Source: Topomyia yanbarensis (lineage: Eukaryota; Arthropoda; Insecta; Diptera; Culicidae). Taken from it: DNA of 64,000 nt. The translations under genes were made by a program, and so were the position numbers. The notes below the pieces were generated by a model, which did no database searches, had not been told where the DNA came from, and worked only from the letters and a program-made list of their open reading frames with translations. This document shows positions 13,161 through 23,449 of the stretch, piece after piece; position 1 is the stretch's first letter; every line of letters begins with the position of its first letter. Location: assembly GCF_030247195.1 (NCBI RefSeq), contig NC_080672.1, positions 89,553,113 through 89,617,112 of the forward strand, written 5' to 3'.

Positions 13161-13197
13161 AGTGACCGATTTTAAAAAAAGTGCGAACGATAATAAA

Positions 13198-14577
13198 ATG
13201 AACTGCGAAATTTGTGCCTTGGACGCCTCTGCGGATTCGATTCTGTGGACGTGTGTTGGATGCCCAAGGAAGTATCATGCAGCTTGCATTGGCGTTACCG
13301 TGCAGCGGGGATCACTAAGGAGAAAGGACAGGAGATTGGTTGATGTCAACTCGTACATAATGCCATGCTGCGACTCGTGTCAGGAACTACTACATGGGAA
13401 AATTGCTTTCAACGGACTCGCCGAGCAGCAAAAACTTCTGGAAAAACAAATACGGGAGAATACTGAAGTGATTCATCAACTAACATTTCAGCAAAACAAG
13501 CCGGACCTAGTACATGAGGCACTCGAAGGCCTAGAAATACTTCTCACTACTGTGAAACAAGAATTGATTGCAATCAACAAAAATAGTAGTTTAGCCGGCA
13601 GTGTTATTGCAATAAAAAACCACGTTACCTCTCTGCTTGACACAGCAATTAAGTCAACATCAGATAGTGTATACGAATCGTTAAAAACGGTTACTTCGGA
13701 ATTATCCGCTGATTTGCGTGACATGAACGCGGAAATAAGTCAGCTTAGTCAGCTGTCTTTAGACACAGCCAACAGCAATCCTCCAAATTCCACCCTAGGA
13801 TACGAGATTCTCGACGAGTTGAAGTCGGTCTCAGTTGCCCTCAACGAAAACAAAAGCACCAGGCAACTACGGTCGTCACATGAATCAACGTTGCTGCCAG
13901 AAATTCTCAACGAGGTTAAATCGATGTCAGCATATGTATATGCGAACAATAAGACCGCGCAATTGCTATCGCCGAATGACTCACGCCCCAGTTTGGAAAT
14001 TGAACTAAATAACGCTATTAACTCAGGATGGCGTTTCTTGGGCACGAAAAAAGTATGGAAAGCTGACTGGACTGAGTACGATGCGCGAGAAATAAATCGA
14101 TTGAATCAACAAAAACAGGCGGATAAGGCTAGAAGGCGTAAAAAGAAACAAATATTTAGAAACCGGAATACTAATATTAAAAACAACAACAACAACAATA
14201 TTTTTCCACCTGATCGGAGACCCCCTGCAACAATAAACGATCGTTATTATGGCCCGCCGGCCAATTTTTCCAATCGCAACTTCTTTAGTCGTGCCAGTAG
14301 CTCCAGTCATAACCAAAACCGTCATCCCAATCATAGCTGCAACACGAATCTTCTACCACCGGATAGAGTGCTTCTTGCAGCAGCCAAGGATCGTTTTTCC
14401 GGCCTATCTACAAATTATATTCCATCGATTCAATTTACACGAGGTGAGATTTTGAATCCCTACCCAGCACGTGATACATCAAGATCATCGCATCAATTAA
14501 ATGCAGTAAATACGGAATGTTCGCCATCATCATCACAGTGTGAGGCATGCCGCTTTCAACATTCGTGTTTTCGGTAG
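13198..14577 (+). CDS. Retrotransposon ORF1 protein with PHD-type zinc finger
   Basis: The ORF1 product is probably the nucleic-acid-binding, particle-forming partner of the ORF2 enzyme. The first ATG is at 13198; the frame is open upstream to 13162, but that codon is GTG, so I take 459 residues. Residues 3-61 carry a C4HC3 pattern: Cys3, Cys6, Cys19, Cys22, His27, Cys30, Cys58 and Cys61, typical of PHD fingers. Residues of roughly 70-240 are rich in Leu, Glu, Gln and Lys and look coiled-coil. A basic patch (ARRRKKK, near residue 310) precedes an Asn-rich, low-complexity C-terminal third. The last residues include two more cysteines (CEACRF). The stop overlaps the ORF2 start. Host genes can also have PHD fingers, but the adjacent ORF2 and the 5' repeats settle the assignment. 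Confidence 0.85.
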   Translation: MNCEICALDASADSILWTCVGCPRKYHAACIGVTVQRGSLRRKDRRLVDVNSYIMPCCDSCQELLHGKIAFNGLAEQQKLLEKQIRENTEVIHQLTFQQNKPDLVHEALEGLEILLTTVKQELIAINKNSSLAGSVIAIKNHVTSLLDTAIKSTSDSVYESLKTVTSELSADLRDMNAEISQLSQLSLDTANSNPPNSTLGYEILDELKSVSVALNENKSTRQLRSSHESTLLPEILNEVKSMSAYVYANNKTAQLLSPNDSRPSLEIELNNAINSGWRFLGTKKVWKADWTEYDAREINRLNQQKQADKARRRKKKQIFRNRNTNIKNNNNNNIFPPDRRPPATINDRYYGPPANFSNRNFFSRASSSSHNQNRHPNHSCNTNLLPPDRVLLAAAKDRFSGLSTNYIPSIQFTRGEILNPYPARDTSRSSHQLNAVNTECSPSSSQCEACRFQHSCFR

Positions 14578-17576
14578 TTTCGACACTTTCCTTAGAAGAA
14601 GAAAAAGACGAGTTTGCTGTTGAGCACAGTGTTTTCCAAGAATTAGATAATGATGGTAGACTTTCCAATACAAAAAAGACTGCGACAGAATTATTAATGT
14701 ATTGTCAAAATTTTAATAGGATGAAAAGTCCAGCCAAAATGGCAGAAATTCATAAACGTATATTAGGTTCGTCATTTTTGGTTATATTAGGAACTGAAAC
14801 TAGCTGGGACGATAGCGTAAAAAGTGAAGAAATTTTCGGCAGTGGCTTTAATGTATTCAGAGACGATCGAAATCTTCACGAATCTCAAAAGAAGTCTGGC
14901 GGGGGAGTTCTTGTGGATATTTCGGCTCAATTTAATTCAGAAATTCTAGTCACAGTGAAGTTTAAAGAATTTGAACATGTGTGGGTTAAATCAAACATTG
15001 CCGGCGAAATGCATATTTTTGCCTCTGTATATTTCCCACCAGAGCATGCTAATATAACATCGTACGAAGCTTTTTTCCAAATTGCTGAACAAATTTTATC
15101 TGAACTCCCAGCCGAGGTTAAAGTTCACATTTACGGAGACTTTAACCAACGCAACGCAGATTTTATTCCGGACTCTGAAAACGAACATATTTTAATCCCA
15201 GTCGTGGGAGAAAACGAAACATTGCAGTATATTTTCGATAAAACTGCTAGCATAGGACTAAATCAAATAAATCACGTAAAAAATCGACAGAATTGCTATC
15301 TCGATCTTTTATTTACAAACATTCAGGAAGACTTCTGTGTATCTGAATCTCTAACTCCTTTGTGGAAAAATGAAGCATTTCATACTGCTATTGAATTTTC
15401 CTTATTCATCCATGAAATTCAAAAATCCAGCGATTGTGACTTTGAGGAAGTCTTTGAATACCATAAAGCCAATTATGACAATATTAGGCGGAAGCTAAGT
15501 AGTGTCGACTGGCAAAATAGCCTTAGAAATGAAGGAAATATTGTAACCGCAGTGGACGTATTTTACAAAATTATTTTCAAGATAATTTATGAAGAGGTGC
15601 CTATTAAGAAAAAAAGACGACACGGCAACTCGAAGCATCCCGTTTGGTATAATAGACAAATTAGGAGTTTGAAAAATAGGAAGCAAAAAGCCCATAAGCT
15701 ATATAAGAAAAACCAAAATAATGAGAACTTGGAAAAATATTTCGACATTTGCGATAAACTAAATATGGCCATAGATTCTGCACTTGCGGATTATAACTCA
15801 AAAACGGAACAGCAGATCAAATCTTGTCCAAAGAATTTTTTCAACTACGTCAAAACTAAATTAAAATCAGACAATTTCCCATCAACAATGCACTTGGATG
15901 ACAACGTACGTGATAGCTCGGAAGAAATCTGCAACCTATTTGCAACATTCTTCCAAGAAATATATACGACTTTTTCTGAACAAGACCGTGATCGCGATTA
16001 CTTCGCTTTTCTTCCCGATTTTCCTTTGGATATTAGTGTCAATCATGTCATAGTCGAAGACATTTTCAATTCTCTAAAACATTTAGATGTATCAAAAGGT
16101 TCTGGCCCTGATGGAATCCCACCATTATTTATGAAAAACCTAGCAACCGAGTTAACTGCCCCATTGTTCTGGCTGTTTAATATGTCTTTGCAATCTGGAC
16201 AGTTCCCTAAAATATGGAAAAAATCTTTTTTAGTGCCTATATATAAATCTGGCAAAAAATCTGACGTACGTAATTATCGTGGGATAGCCATAATCTCCTG
16301 TATTCCGAAACTTTTCGAATCAATCATTAACGAAAAAATATTTCTTCAAATAAAAAACAGAATTTCCAACCTCCAGCATGGCTTCTTCAAAGGTCGTTCG
16401 ACCTCAACAAACTTACTAGAATTTATTAATTATACACTGATTGCAATGGATAATGGAAACTACGTGGAGGCACTTTATACAGACTTTAGTAAAGCATTTG
16501 ATCGCATTGACATCCCAATGTTACTTTATAAATTGACAAAGATCGGCATTGAGCCTGGGCTACTTACATGGTTAGAATCATACCTCTCCGAACGTCAGCA
16601 AATAATTAAATTTAAAGGAAAGCAATCTAATCCAATTAAAGTCACCTCAGGAGTTCCACAAGGCTCTCATTTAGGCCCTCTATTGTTTATTTTATACGTG
16701 AACGATATCTCCCTCATTCTCAAAAAACTGAAAATACTAATTTATGCAGACGATATGAAACTTTATTTGGAGATAAGAAATGCCGAGGATATTAATACAT
16801 TTCAAAACGAAATACAAATTTTCCACATGTGGTGTCAAAAAAGCCTCTTACAACTGAACGTGAAAAAGTGTAATTCAATAACCTTTAGTCGAAAACGACA
16901 AACACCGAATGTTGAGATTACCTTAGGAAATCAGACTGTAGTAAAGTGTGAAAGAATTAGGGATTTAGGTGTTATATTAGATTCAAAGTTAAATTTTATT
17001 GATCATTATAACACAATTATACACAAAGCTAACAACATGCTCAGTTTTATAAAACGCTTTAGCTATCATTTTGAAGATCCTTATACAATAAAAATATTAT
17101 ATATTGCATATGTTAGGTCGATATTGGAATATTGCAGTATTATTTGGTGCCCTTTTTCAAGCAGACATGAAGAACGAATAGAATCGGTACAAAAACAGTT
17201 TTTATTATTTGCCCTTCGTAAATTAGGATGGACAGCATTCCCTCTGCCATCTTATGAAGCACGCTGCTTGCTTATCAATATTCAAACATTAAACGAGCGT
17301 CGCGAATTTGCAATGCTCTCATTCATTAATAATATCGTTTCGCATCGTATCGATTCAGCTGAAATTTTATCCAAATTGAACTTTTATGCACCTTCACGAC
17401 AGCTACGAAATCGAAGTATATTTTCAATAACTCCTTTTCGCACAAACTATGCAAAATATAGCCCCATAAATCGAATGATGTCTATTTATAATCACTATTG
17501 CGACTCAATTGATTTTACAATGTCTAAACTGAAACTAAAGCAATATTTTATACACAAAAGAAATTCTAACGCGTAA
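14547..17576 (+). CDS. Retrotransposon ORF2: AP-endonuclease and reverse transcriptase
   Basis: This 1009-residue protein would nick target DNA and prime reverse transcription of its own RNA at the nick. Endonuclease features in order: QNFNRMKS (residue 54 on), TETSW with the catalytic Glu84, GDFN at 197-200, LDLLFTN at 252-258 and FHTAI with His279. The usual Asp before that His is replaced by Phe. Reverse transcriptase blocks: KGSGPDGIPP (517 on), TDFSKAFDRID (645-655), SGVPQGSHLGP (701-711) and the catalytic YADDM (733-737). A C-terminal domain of about 200 residues follows; no RNase H motif is evident. The ATG at 14547 lies 28 bp before the ORF1 stop in the -1 frame with no canonical slippery heptamer, so reinitiation is more likely than frameshifting. 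The frame is fully open. Confidence 0.92.
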   Translation: MPLSTFVFSVVSTLSLEEEKDEFAVEHSVFQELDNDGRLSNTKKTATELLMYCQNFNRMKSPAKMAEIHKRILGSSFLVILGTETSWDDSVKSEEIFGSGFNVFRDDRNLHESQKKSGGGVLVDISAQFNSEILVTVKFKEFEHVWVKSNIAGEMHIFASVYFPPEHANITSYEAFFQIAEQILSELPAEVKVHIYGDFNQRNADFIPDSENEHILIPVVGENETLQYIFDKTASIGLNQINHVKNRQNCYLDLLFTNIQEDFCVSESLTPLWKNEAFHTAIEFSLFIHEIQKSSDCDFEEVFEYHKANYDNIRRKLSSVDWQNSLRNEGNIVTAVDVFYKIIFKIIYEEVPIKKKRRHGNSKHPVWYNRQIRSLKNRKQKAHKLYKKNQNNENLEKYFDICDKLNMAIDSALADYNSKTEQQIKSCPKNFFNYVKTKLKSDNFPSTMHLDDNVRDSSEEICNLFATFFQEIYTTFSEQDRDRDYFAFLPDFPLDISVNHVIVEDIFNSLKHLDVSKGSGPDGIPPLFMKNLATELTAPLFWLFNMSLQSGQFPKIWKKSFLVPIYKSGKKSDVRNYRGIAIISCIPKLFESIINEKIFLQIKNRISNLQHGFFKGRSTSTNLLEFINYTLIAMDNGNYVEALYTDFSKAFDRIDIPMLLYKLTKIGIEPGLLTWLESYLSERQQIIKFKGKQSNPIKVTSGVPQGSHLGPLLFILYVNDISLILKKLKILIYADDMKLYLEIRNAEDINTFQNEIQIFHMWCQKSLLQLNVKKCNSITFSRKRQTPNVEITLGNQTVVKCERIRDLGVILDSKLNFIDHYNTIIHKANNMLSFIKRFSYHFEDPYTIKILYIAYVRSILEYCSIIWCPFSSRHEERIESVQKQFLLFALRKLGWTAFPLPSYEARCLLINIQTLNERREFAMLSFINNIVSHRIDSAEILSKLNFYAPSRQLRNRSIFSITPFRTNYAKYSPINRMMSIYNHYCDSIDFTMSKLKLKQYFIHKRNSNA

Positions 17577-17700
17577 GAGGATGATTCTGTAAAAGCCGAA
17601 ATTGCTTCATTTATACTAAATTCACGAAATATACACATTAGTAATTAAGGAAATCTGTAGTCTACATAGATTGACGAAATAAATAAATAAATAAATAATT
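17577..17700 (+). repeat. 3' UTR and (AAAT)n tail of the non-LTR element
   Basis: About 100 bp of AT-rich 3' UTR ends in about five AAAT units (from 17678). A short tandem repeat instead of a pure poly(A) tail is normal for CR1/Jockey-type elements. Confidence 0.8.
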
Positions 17701-18228
17701 AGCATAAAAGCGATGCATAGCTGCCATCATATGACGAAGGTTCCGTGTATTCCAATCACAGGATGAATAGAATACACAACTTAGCCCCTGGTTACCAGAC
17801 GAAACATTGTTTCTCTGATGATCTGTACGTTAATCCGTCGACGGGCCGGTGCCAATAATCGCGTTTTTCAGCTTTCATCAAGTTTTTCTTTTGCATTTGT
17901 AGCGTGTATTGGGAAAAATTCCCACGTTCAAAGGTCCCTTTCGCGTATAATTCTAAGCAATCTCTGCCCACCATAAGGTAGGGGACTGTTCCCGGTTGTT
18001 TGCGTCGGGCACTCGTTTCGTCTGACCTTTAATCGTAATGCAAATGCTCTGGAGGTTTTTGATGTCCCATGTGGAAATTCCTGCTAGTTTCTACGATTAC
18101 CGAGACCAGGAACCACTTGCTTCGGTTTTGTAACAGCACTCTTCAAGGAACACTCACAGGCCTTTACGAGGAAGCTTAGGAGAGAAAACTGATTTTCCTC
18201 TTTCGGAAATTTATAGGCACTTTAGAAG
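17701..18228 (-). pseudogene. Degenerate coding-like remnant, unassigned
   Basis: A minus-strand frame at 17974-17792 (CLELYAKGTFERGNFSQYTL-like) has no family I recognise. It lies between the retrotransposon tail and the SINE and may belong to the same decayed element as the stretch at 18420-18960. Confidence 0.25.
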
Positions 18229-18237
18229 ATGTTCTCA

Positions 18238-18407
18238 GGGGGTGGGCGTAGCGTAGTTGGTAAATCGATTGCCTTCTATGCAGCGCACTTGGGTTCGAGT
18301 CCCGACCACGCACATAGGGTTAGAAATTTTTCATAAGAGATTTTCTAACACGAAGAGGCGAATGATCTTAAGGTTAAAACCTCTATAATCAAAATAAAAA
18401 CAAAAAA
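18238..18407 (+). mobile_element. tRNA-derived SINE
   Basis: A tRNA-like head with a perfect A box (tagcgtagttgg, 18249-18260) and B box (ggttcgagtcc, 18292-18302) is followed by a tRNA-unrelated body and an A-rich tail. ATGTTCTCA flanks it on both sides (18229-18237 and 18408-18416), a 9-bp target duplication. It resembles the tRNA-related SINEs of culicine mosquitoes such as Feilai; the subfamily is not resolved. Such elements are transcribed by RNA polymerase III and need a LINE for retrotransposition. Confidence 0.88.
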
Positions 18408-18419
18408 ATGTTCTCACAA

Positions 18420-18960
18420 TGGGGTGGTCAGACTCTCGTTCTTTAGTGTACAAGGAAACGTAAAAATTAGTCGTTGTCGGTGGCGTAGCGCTCTTTTATC
18501 GGAGCGTTCCTTAAAAGAATGTTTCATTTTGTCCCCTCATTATTTATATGCATTTTTCACAGCATTTTCCACAGCGTGCCTTGTTCCTACAATAAGTCGC
18601 TATAGGCCCAATTGTTTGCAACCACGGAAGTTCATGCCTCGCGACCAAAAAGGCGAACAAGTAGACTAACTCCGCCCAAAAGATTCGAAGGTTCGAAATG
18701 AAGCTGATGGAATATAAGTTGTTTTCAAATACTCCTTGATTTTTCTTGAACGCATTTGCTTCCGTACCAGAATTTTCACTGGCTGAAACAAAGGGTTGTT
18801 GAAGGAGCGAACCCCATACTTTGTAATTAAGGCCCCTGTTGGAGACTACACAATCAATCTCTACTTGCAGGGCAGGTACATAGACAAGATACTTCTTCGT
18901 ACACGGCCAAGTGGTAGTTAGTTAAATCTCGCATATATCGATGATGTTAAATGGCTCATC
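18420..18960 (-). pseudogene. Degenerate coding-like remnant (copy b of the shared core)
   Basis: On the minus strand the words VYVPALQVEIDCVVS appear (core at 18848-18888), matching copies at 7.4, 21.8 and 36.9 kb. Further along the minus strand a Cys-rich word (YCRNKARCGKCCEKC, about 18560-18600) hints at a zinc knuckle, but in another frame and followed by a stop. The family is not identified. Confidence 0.35.
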
Positions 18961-18971
18961 TTTGCCCTCAT

Positions 18972-19450
18972 TGAAGTTTGTTATGAATATATACCAAATT
19001 CGTTGCTGATACTTTTTTTATGTATCAGGCAACTAGCAGTTGAAAAATACACTGACACTGACAAAATAAATTCAGTTTGGACAAGGGAAAGTTATTTTAA
19101 AATAACTTTTTTCTTTAAAAGTGCCAAACTTTTTAACGGTAGGTAGGGATCATAATTACCTATCTTGGAACAAAATTTCGCCCAAATCAAAGATGGTGAT
19201 TTTTCTCAATATTTTTATTCAAAAATTTTACTAATTTTGGGAAACTCACTTCTACAATATTTTTTGTCATTTTTGGACTAATTGAAAAAAAATTGGTTAA
19301 AAAAAGTTTAAAAAAGACAGTCTAGTTCATTTTTGGAAAAACAAAGTATGCAAAGTGGCTTTTTGTGATAAATTTCTCACGTATAGAAAGTTTCATTAAA
19401 ACCTGAAACGGTGCTGCCACCTCTGAATATGATTCAGCGCGAAATTCGTC
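18972..19450 (-). repeat. Rep-A transposon end, copy 2 (inverted)
   Basis: In reverse complement this begins GACGAATTTCGCGC at 19450 and follows the same order of words as 54444-55010, including the internal stretch 'gtatcagcaacgaatttgg' and 'ttcataacaaactt', lacking only about 60 bp of the inner TIR. It is therefore the left end of a Rep-A element that reads leftwards. Its matching right end could be copy 1 at 11.7 kb or may be lost. Confidence 0.75.
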
Positions 19451-20040
19451 GTATGTAGGTCATTTGTTTAGAGAATTACTCTAAATTTGATTCACGACGG
19501 AATCCTATTTTAATTCTTACGAAAGCTTGCTCAAGATTCGGATAAAAATTAGTCCCGTATTCTGATAAAGATCCGTTTAGAATTCTGATGGAATTCCATT
19601 AAGGATTTAAATTTTGTTCTTTTCAGAATTTTTATGAAATCATGCTATTTTAATGTTAGCCTGCTCCATCGGAATCCTAATAAAGATACTTTCTCAGAAT
19701 TCTGAGAAGGTTTCTTTGCGCTCGATGAGGTCAAAATTTTGAGCAGAACTTCACCACCATGTTGAAGGGGATAGTATCGTAATCGTGAGCGAAATAATCT
19801 CAAAATACTGAACTGAGCTTCGCTTGAATTCTGCGTACAATTGTCAACGGAATTTTTGATAAGATTTCATTAGCAGAATCTTGAATCACGAGAAGAATCT
19901 TGAAGAATCTTGAACAAATCAAGCCGAGTAGCTTTTCTCCAGCACCCTGCAGTTCATCTAATTCTTTGGAATCCTGAACAGCATACAATTCCAATCCAGC
20001 GTGGGATGTCATAAGAATCTAGCGGTGAACGTGACACTTT
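19451..20040. repeat. Imperfect short-period repeat based on 'agaattctga'
   Basis: Words such as 'gaattctgat', 'agaatcttga' and 'aaagatcc' recur at irregular spacing. No coding feature or terminal repeat is visible. Confidence 0.35.
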
Positions 20041-20820
20041 TCACATAATCATGAAATTTTCGCATGAAATATTTCACAAAATTTGTATATTTCGATGAAA
20101 TATCAGGTAATTTAGTCCAGTTACTAGCGAATCGCAATAGATGCGAGTTGCAGATATAAGAAAACTATGAGGACCCTGTATACCATTATTTATTTGACAA
20201 GGTTCATTGTTATGTCCGGACAGCAAACGAAGAGTGCGCTGAGCACCAAAAGTTATTGAACTGCAAAACATGTTCCGGATATAGCGCACAAAACAAGATA
20301 CCGCGAATCAGCCACACCTAGTAAAAAATCCAATATTAATTAAAGACGAAAATTAGTCACCTTACTCCAAGTGTTAAATTCGAATCTAAGCTCAAGAATA
20401 AAATATCACGATAACGTGCATGTAAACTACGAAAGTCGTCTCAAAGATCCAAAAAGCACTATCATAAATTACACTGTTCGTGACTAAAATATTAAAAATC
20501 GTGACTGAGATCCCAAAATCATGCACATAAATCACTCTACTAGTGAATAACGTAGCAGGATAACATTAATATAAATTATTGAAACTGTGTACCTAAGATC
20601 CTGAAACTGCTAGAAAAATCCGATACGAAACTCGTAAATAAAATATCACGGTTATTTGTGACTAAGGTCCTGAAATCATGAGCAAAAAATCGCGTGTTAC
20701 GTGTTGTGTTACGAAATTACGAAAATCGCGATAAAGCTCCTGAAATCGTTAGTTGATATACAAACCAGTTGAAATACAAACCAGTTTGTCCCCAAATTAT
20801 GAACAATAATCATAATCAGA
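20040..20820 (+). repeat. Rep-C fragment
   Basis: It contains the middle ('cattgttatgtccggacag') and the second block ('cgtgactaaaatat', 'gatcctgaaat') of Rep-C in the orientation of the 29553-32755 copy, and ends near 'attatgaacaataatcataa'. The first terminus is missing. Confidence 0.6.
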
Positions 20821-21155
20821 GCCGTAGCGTGCAGTTGGCAAGGTTGGCCTCCGCCAAGGACGCTAACCTTAGGGGGCGCTAAAATCTTGGTCTTCTTTAT
20901 AAAATAAGTGAGGTTATGTCATAAAATAAGTCAGTCAGGTTCCCAGTTACACACAATATTATTTTTCGAAAGTCCATTTGAAAAAGAAAGTCCAAGGTGG
21001 ACAGCAAAAAGTTGCATGAATGATACTCTATCAAAGGCGCCAGAAGACGCTACACTACGGTCCTGTTAGTCCGTAATATGAAACGAACAAAGACTTCAAA
21101 TTTCAACAAAAATAGCGAAAATTATTGCAAACTTTTCGCGCTCGTTTTCTCAGTT
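20821..21155. other. Unassigned DNA
   Basis: Nothing recognisable beyond AT-rich sequence. Confidence 0.3.
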
Positions 21156-21910
21156 TCATATAAACAAGGGGAACAGAAATGTGGTCATGAACAGTAAAAA
21201 AGGCCACCTTTTTAAAAATGTAGCAAAGATCGTAAAGAAAGCTTGAATAATTATCATCGACAAATAACCCCATCCCGTACCGTGAAATTTGAAGTCTCCT
21301 TGATGTCGGGAGGAGTACGCAATATCACAAAAATTTCCGGTTCCCAGCTTAGGTCCAACCAATCCTGCAATAAGTTGCATCTCTGGTTGAAATATTACAT
21401 ATGATTTCCGGTGTTCCTGGAAGTGTTGGTAACTACATACTTGTTTCTTCTCAAATGTCCGAAACCAGGTAGGGGTTCTTCGGATTTGTGGCAGAGCTTC
21501 CTCTTGCTGGTACATTGACAGCCTCTCAAGAGAGAAAATTGACGGCCTCTCAAGAAAGAAAAAAAGTTATTGCTACAAAAATCCATTTGCTCTTGTAATT
21601 AGTGCAATACTGCTTACATGATGCGTGGCACAAACAACCGATTATACAGACGATCTTTGTCGAAGAAGATACAAAGCAATCTCGCCAAATGTCACCCGAC
21701 ACTAGCTTGAAGGGACACTTCTTCGCCTACTGGAGCAAGGGGTCTTTGAAACAGACACTCCTTCAGTAGATCCACGCATGCAAACTTCGAATCGATAACT
21801 ACACCATGGATCTCAACTTTGTGAGCGGGTATGTAAACGAGTTAGATCTTCAAAAAAGTATGTAGCGTGCTTAAAAATGTATGCAGCGTGCTAGAAAATT
21901 GAAGTCTTTG
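21156..21910 (-). pseudogene. Degenerate coding-like remnant (copy c of the shared core)
   Basis: The core at 21801-21841 reads PAHKVEIHGVVIDSK on the minus strand, followed by a CVDLLK word as in copy a. Broken minus-strand frames continue to 21156. The family is not identified and stops interrupt it. Confidence 0.35.
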
Positions 21911-22488
21911 ATGACGAATCTTGTTCGACATCCATTTTGGGATCATTCGGTTCATTTCAGAAGAGTTCATTTATGCACTGGCCTAGAGCCAGATGAAAAG
22001 TGAAAACTGTAGAATATGAAGGAAGAGACAGAAATCATGGGAGATATAATTTGAAAGACAAATCTGAATAAAGGAATACTCTGGTCATCTATTTTCACTC
22101 CGTATATAACTGGATGCAAGTTATTTTCTTAGAAACTGGAGAATATTTGAAAAACTTGGTCAGCAATAGATCATAAAAGCATCACTGGTAATTCAAATCT
22201 AAATATATTTATCCTAATCAACAATCCAGCAACCAGTTCAAAGTTCCTGAATTTGAAGGCCTTTATGATACAAGGAAAAGTTTTGAATTGAGATAAAATT
22301 GATTTTTTATTTTTTATTTGAAAATCTAAATTTTAAAATTAAAAGTACCAGAAAGGCAACTTTTGTCAATCAATTTTTATGAGAAGATACAAGATCCGTT
22401 ATTTCATGCATTTCTAAGACATTTGACATGGAGTAAAAATTTTGTAAAGACTTTTTTGGAGGTGCTAATGCTGTTGAAATGCATCCGG
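21911..22488. other. Unassigned AT-rich DNA
   Basis: No repeat partner, open frame or RNA gene recognised. Confidence 0.3.
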
Positions 22489-22490
22489 TA

Positions 22491-22731
22491 CACACTTAGT
22501 TTAGCTCGGCAATTTCTCGCACAGCCGAATAATCAGTAAATATTTTTACTGATAACTCGGAAAAGTGAAATTTGTTTGCTGACTTTTAGCAAAATATTTT
22601 CCGAACCTCAGCAAACAATTAAAGCTTTTACTGAGATCTCAAAGAAAAATGAATTTGCCGAGTGCTCGGCTGTTCAAATCTCGGCAAAAGTTGCAAAAAT
22701 TGCTGAGATTCGGTAGAAAAAATTAAGTGTG
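22491..22731. mobile_element. TA-flanked MITE (mariner-type)
   Basis: Inverted termini CACACTTAGTTT and AAATTAAGTGTG are flanked by TA at 22489-22490 and 22732-22733. The interior repeats 'ctcggcaa' and 'actgag' words in both orientations. A TA target duplication points to a Tc1/mariner-type transposase. Confidence 0.75.
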
Positions 22732-22799
22732 TACATGCCATTGGCACCCCAATATAGAGTCATCGGAACAGATGCTCCCTCGGTCGCCTTCAAACACCT

Positions 22800-23250
22800 A
22801 ACGTCATGATTTCATGAATATACAGTAAAAGATTTGTGTCCGGTATTTACATGAAATGAACGACAGTCAAACATGAATGAAGTAGGGGGTAGGTGTACCA
22901 TACACAAATTACTGTTTGAAGGTCGAACTGAAAAAGTAAGTCAAAGTAAACACGCAAAGGGGTGCAAAACTGAGGCTTCGCCAAGCGCGCCAGAAGACCA
23001 CGCTACGGTTCTGATCATAATATAAACTTAACATGTCCAGGAAACAACCACTGTAACCCAATTCGAATGTAACGCCATGTACATTTTTGGTGCAAACTAG
23101 TGTTTTGAAATCACAAATAGTTTCATGAATAGGAAGTTTATTAGTCATAATTTCAGGAACTTGGTCACGATTTTCGTAAATCGTGCAGTTCACGAAACCG
23201 TGATGTTTTGTTCATGAATTTATGAACGGATTTTTTTCTCGTATAGAACA
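22800..23250 (-). repeat. Rep-C fragment with terminus
   Basis: Words such as 'gtgcagttcacgaaaccgtg' and the terminus near 23230-23246 ('ttttttctcgtata') mark a short Rep-C copy in inverted orientation. Confidence 0.5.
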
Positions 23251-23449
23251 ATGTCTAAAAATTAAAATTCCATTAGCTATCACTAATTCTTCCCAATATA
23301 ATCTCATTGCTCGAGACACACACATTACTGAACCTTCTGGTCGATGTCGAAGATTGCTAGAACAATACAAAAATAATATTTAGGGTGCAACTCTCTAAAT
23401 CTTGAAAGGGACTAAGCAAGAGAGATTATTTTAAAGTATCACGAATGAT

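Larger units (their letters stand above)
13030..17700 (+). mobile_element. Apparently intact non-LTR retrotransposon (CR1/Jockey group)
   Basis: The element has a 5' UTR with tandem repeats, two overlapping long open frames (ORF1 with a PHD-type zinc finger, ORF2 with an APE-type endonuclease and a reverse transcriptase), a short 3' UTR and an (AAAT)n tail. Neither frame has an internal stop or frameshift, so this copy is young or selected. PHD fingers in ORF1 are known in the CR1-related group; the clade within it is not resolved by eye. The 5' boundary is approximate and I could not identify a target duplication. The element lies between two Rep-A ends. Confidence 0.85.

Noticed and set aside
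13162..13197. ORF1 starting at 13162
   Set aside because: That codon is GTG; the first ATG in frame is 13198, directly before the zinc finger.
14547..14577. Programmed -1 frameshift between ORF1 and ORF2
   Set aside because: No canonical slippery heptamer in the overlap; ORF2 has its own ATG.
18249..18302. A tRNA gene with A and B boxes
   Set aside because: No complete acceptor-stem pairing, followed by a SINE body, A-rich tail and target duplication, so it is a SINE head.
18560..18600. BEL/Pao-type gag zinc knuckle
   Set aside because: Cys spacing is suggestive but the frame differs from the neighbouring remnant and stops at once; too weak to name a family.
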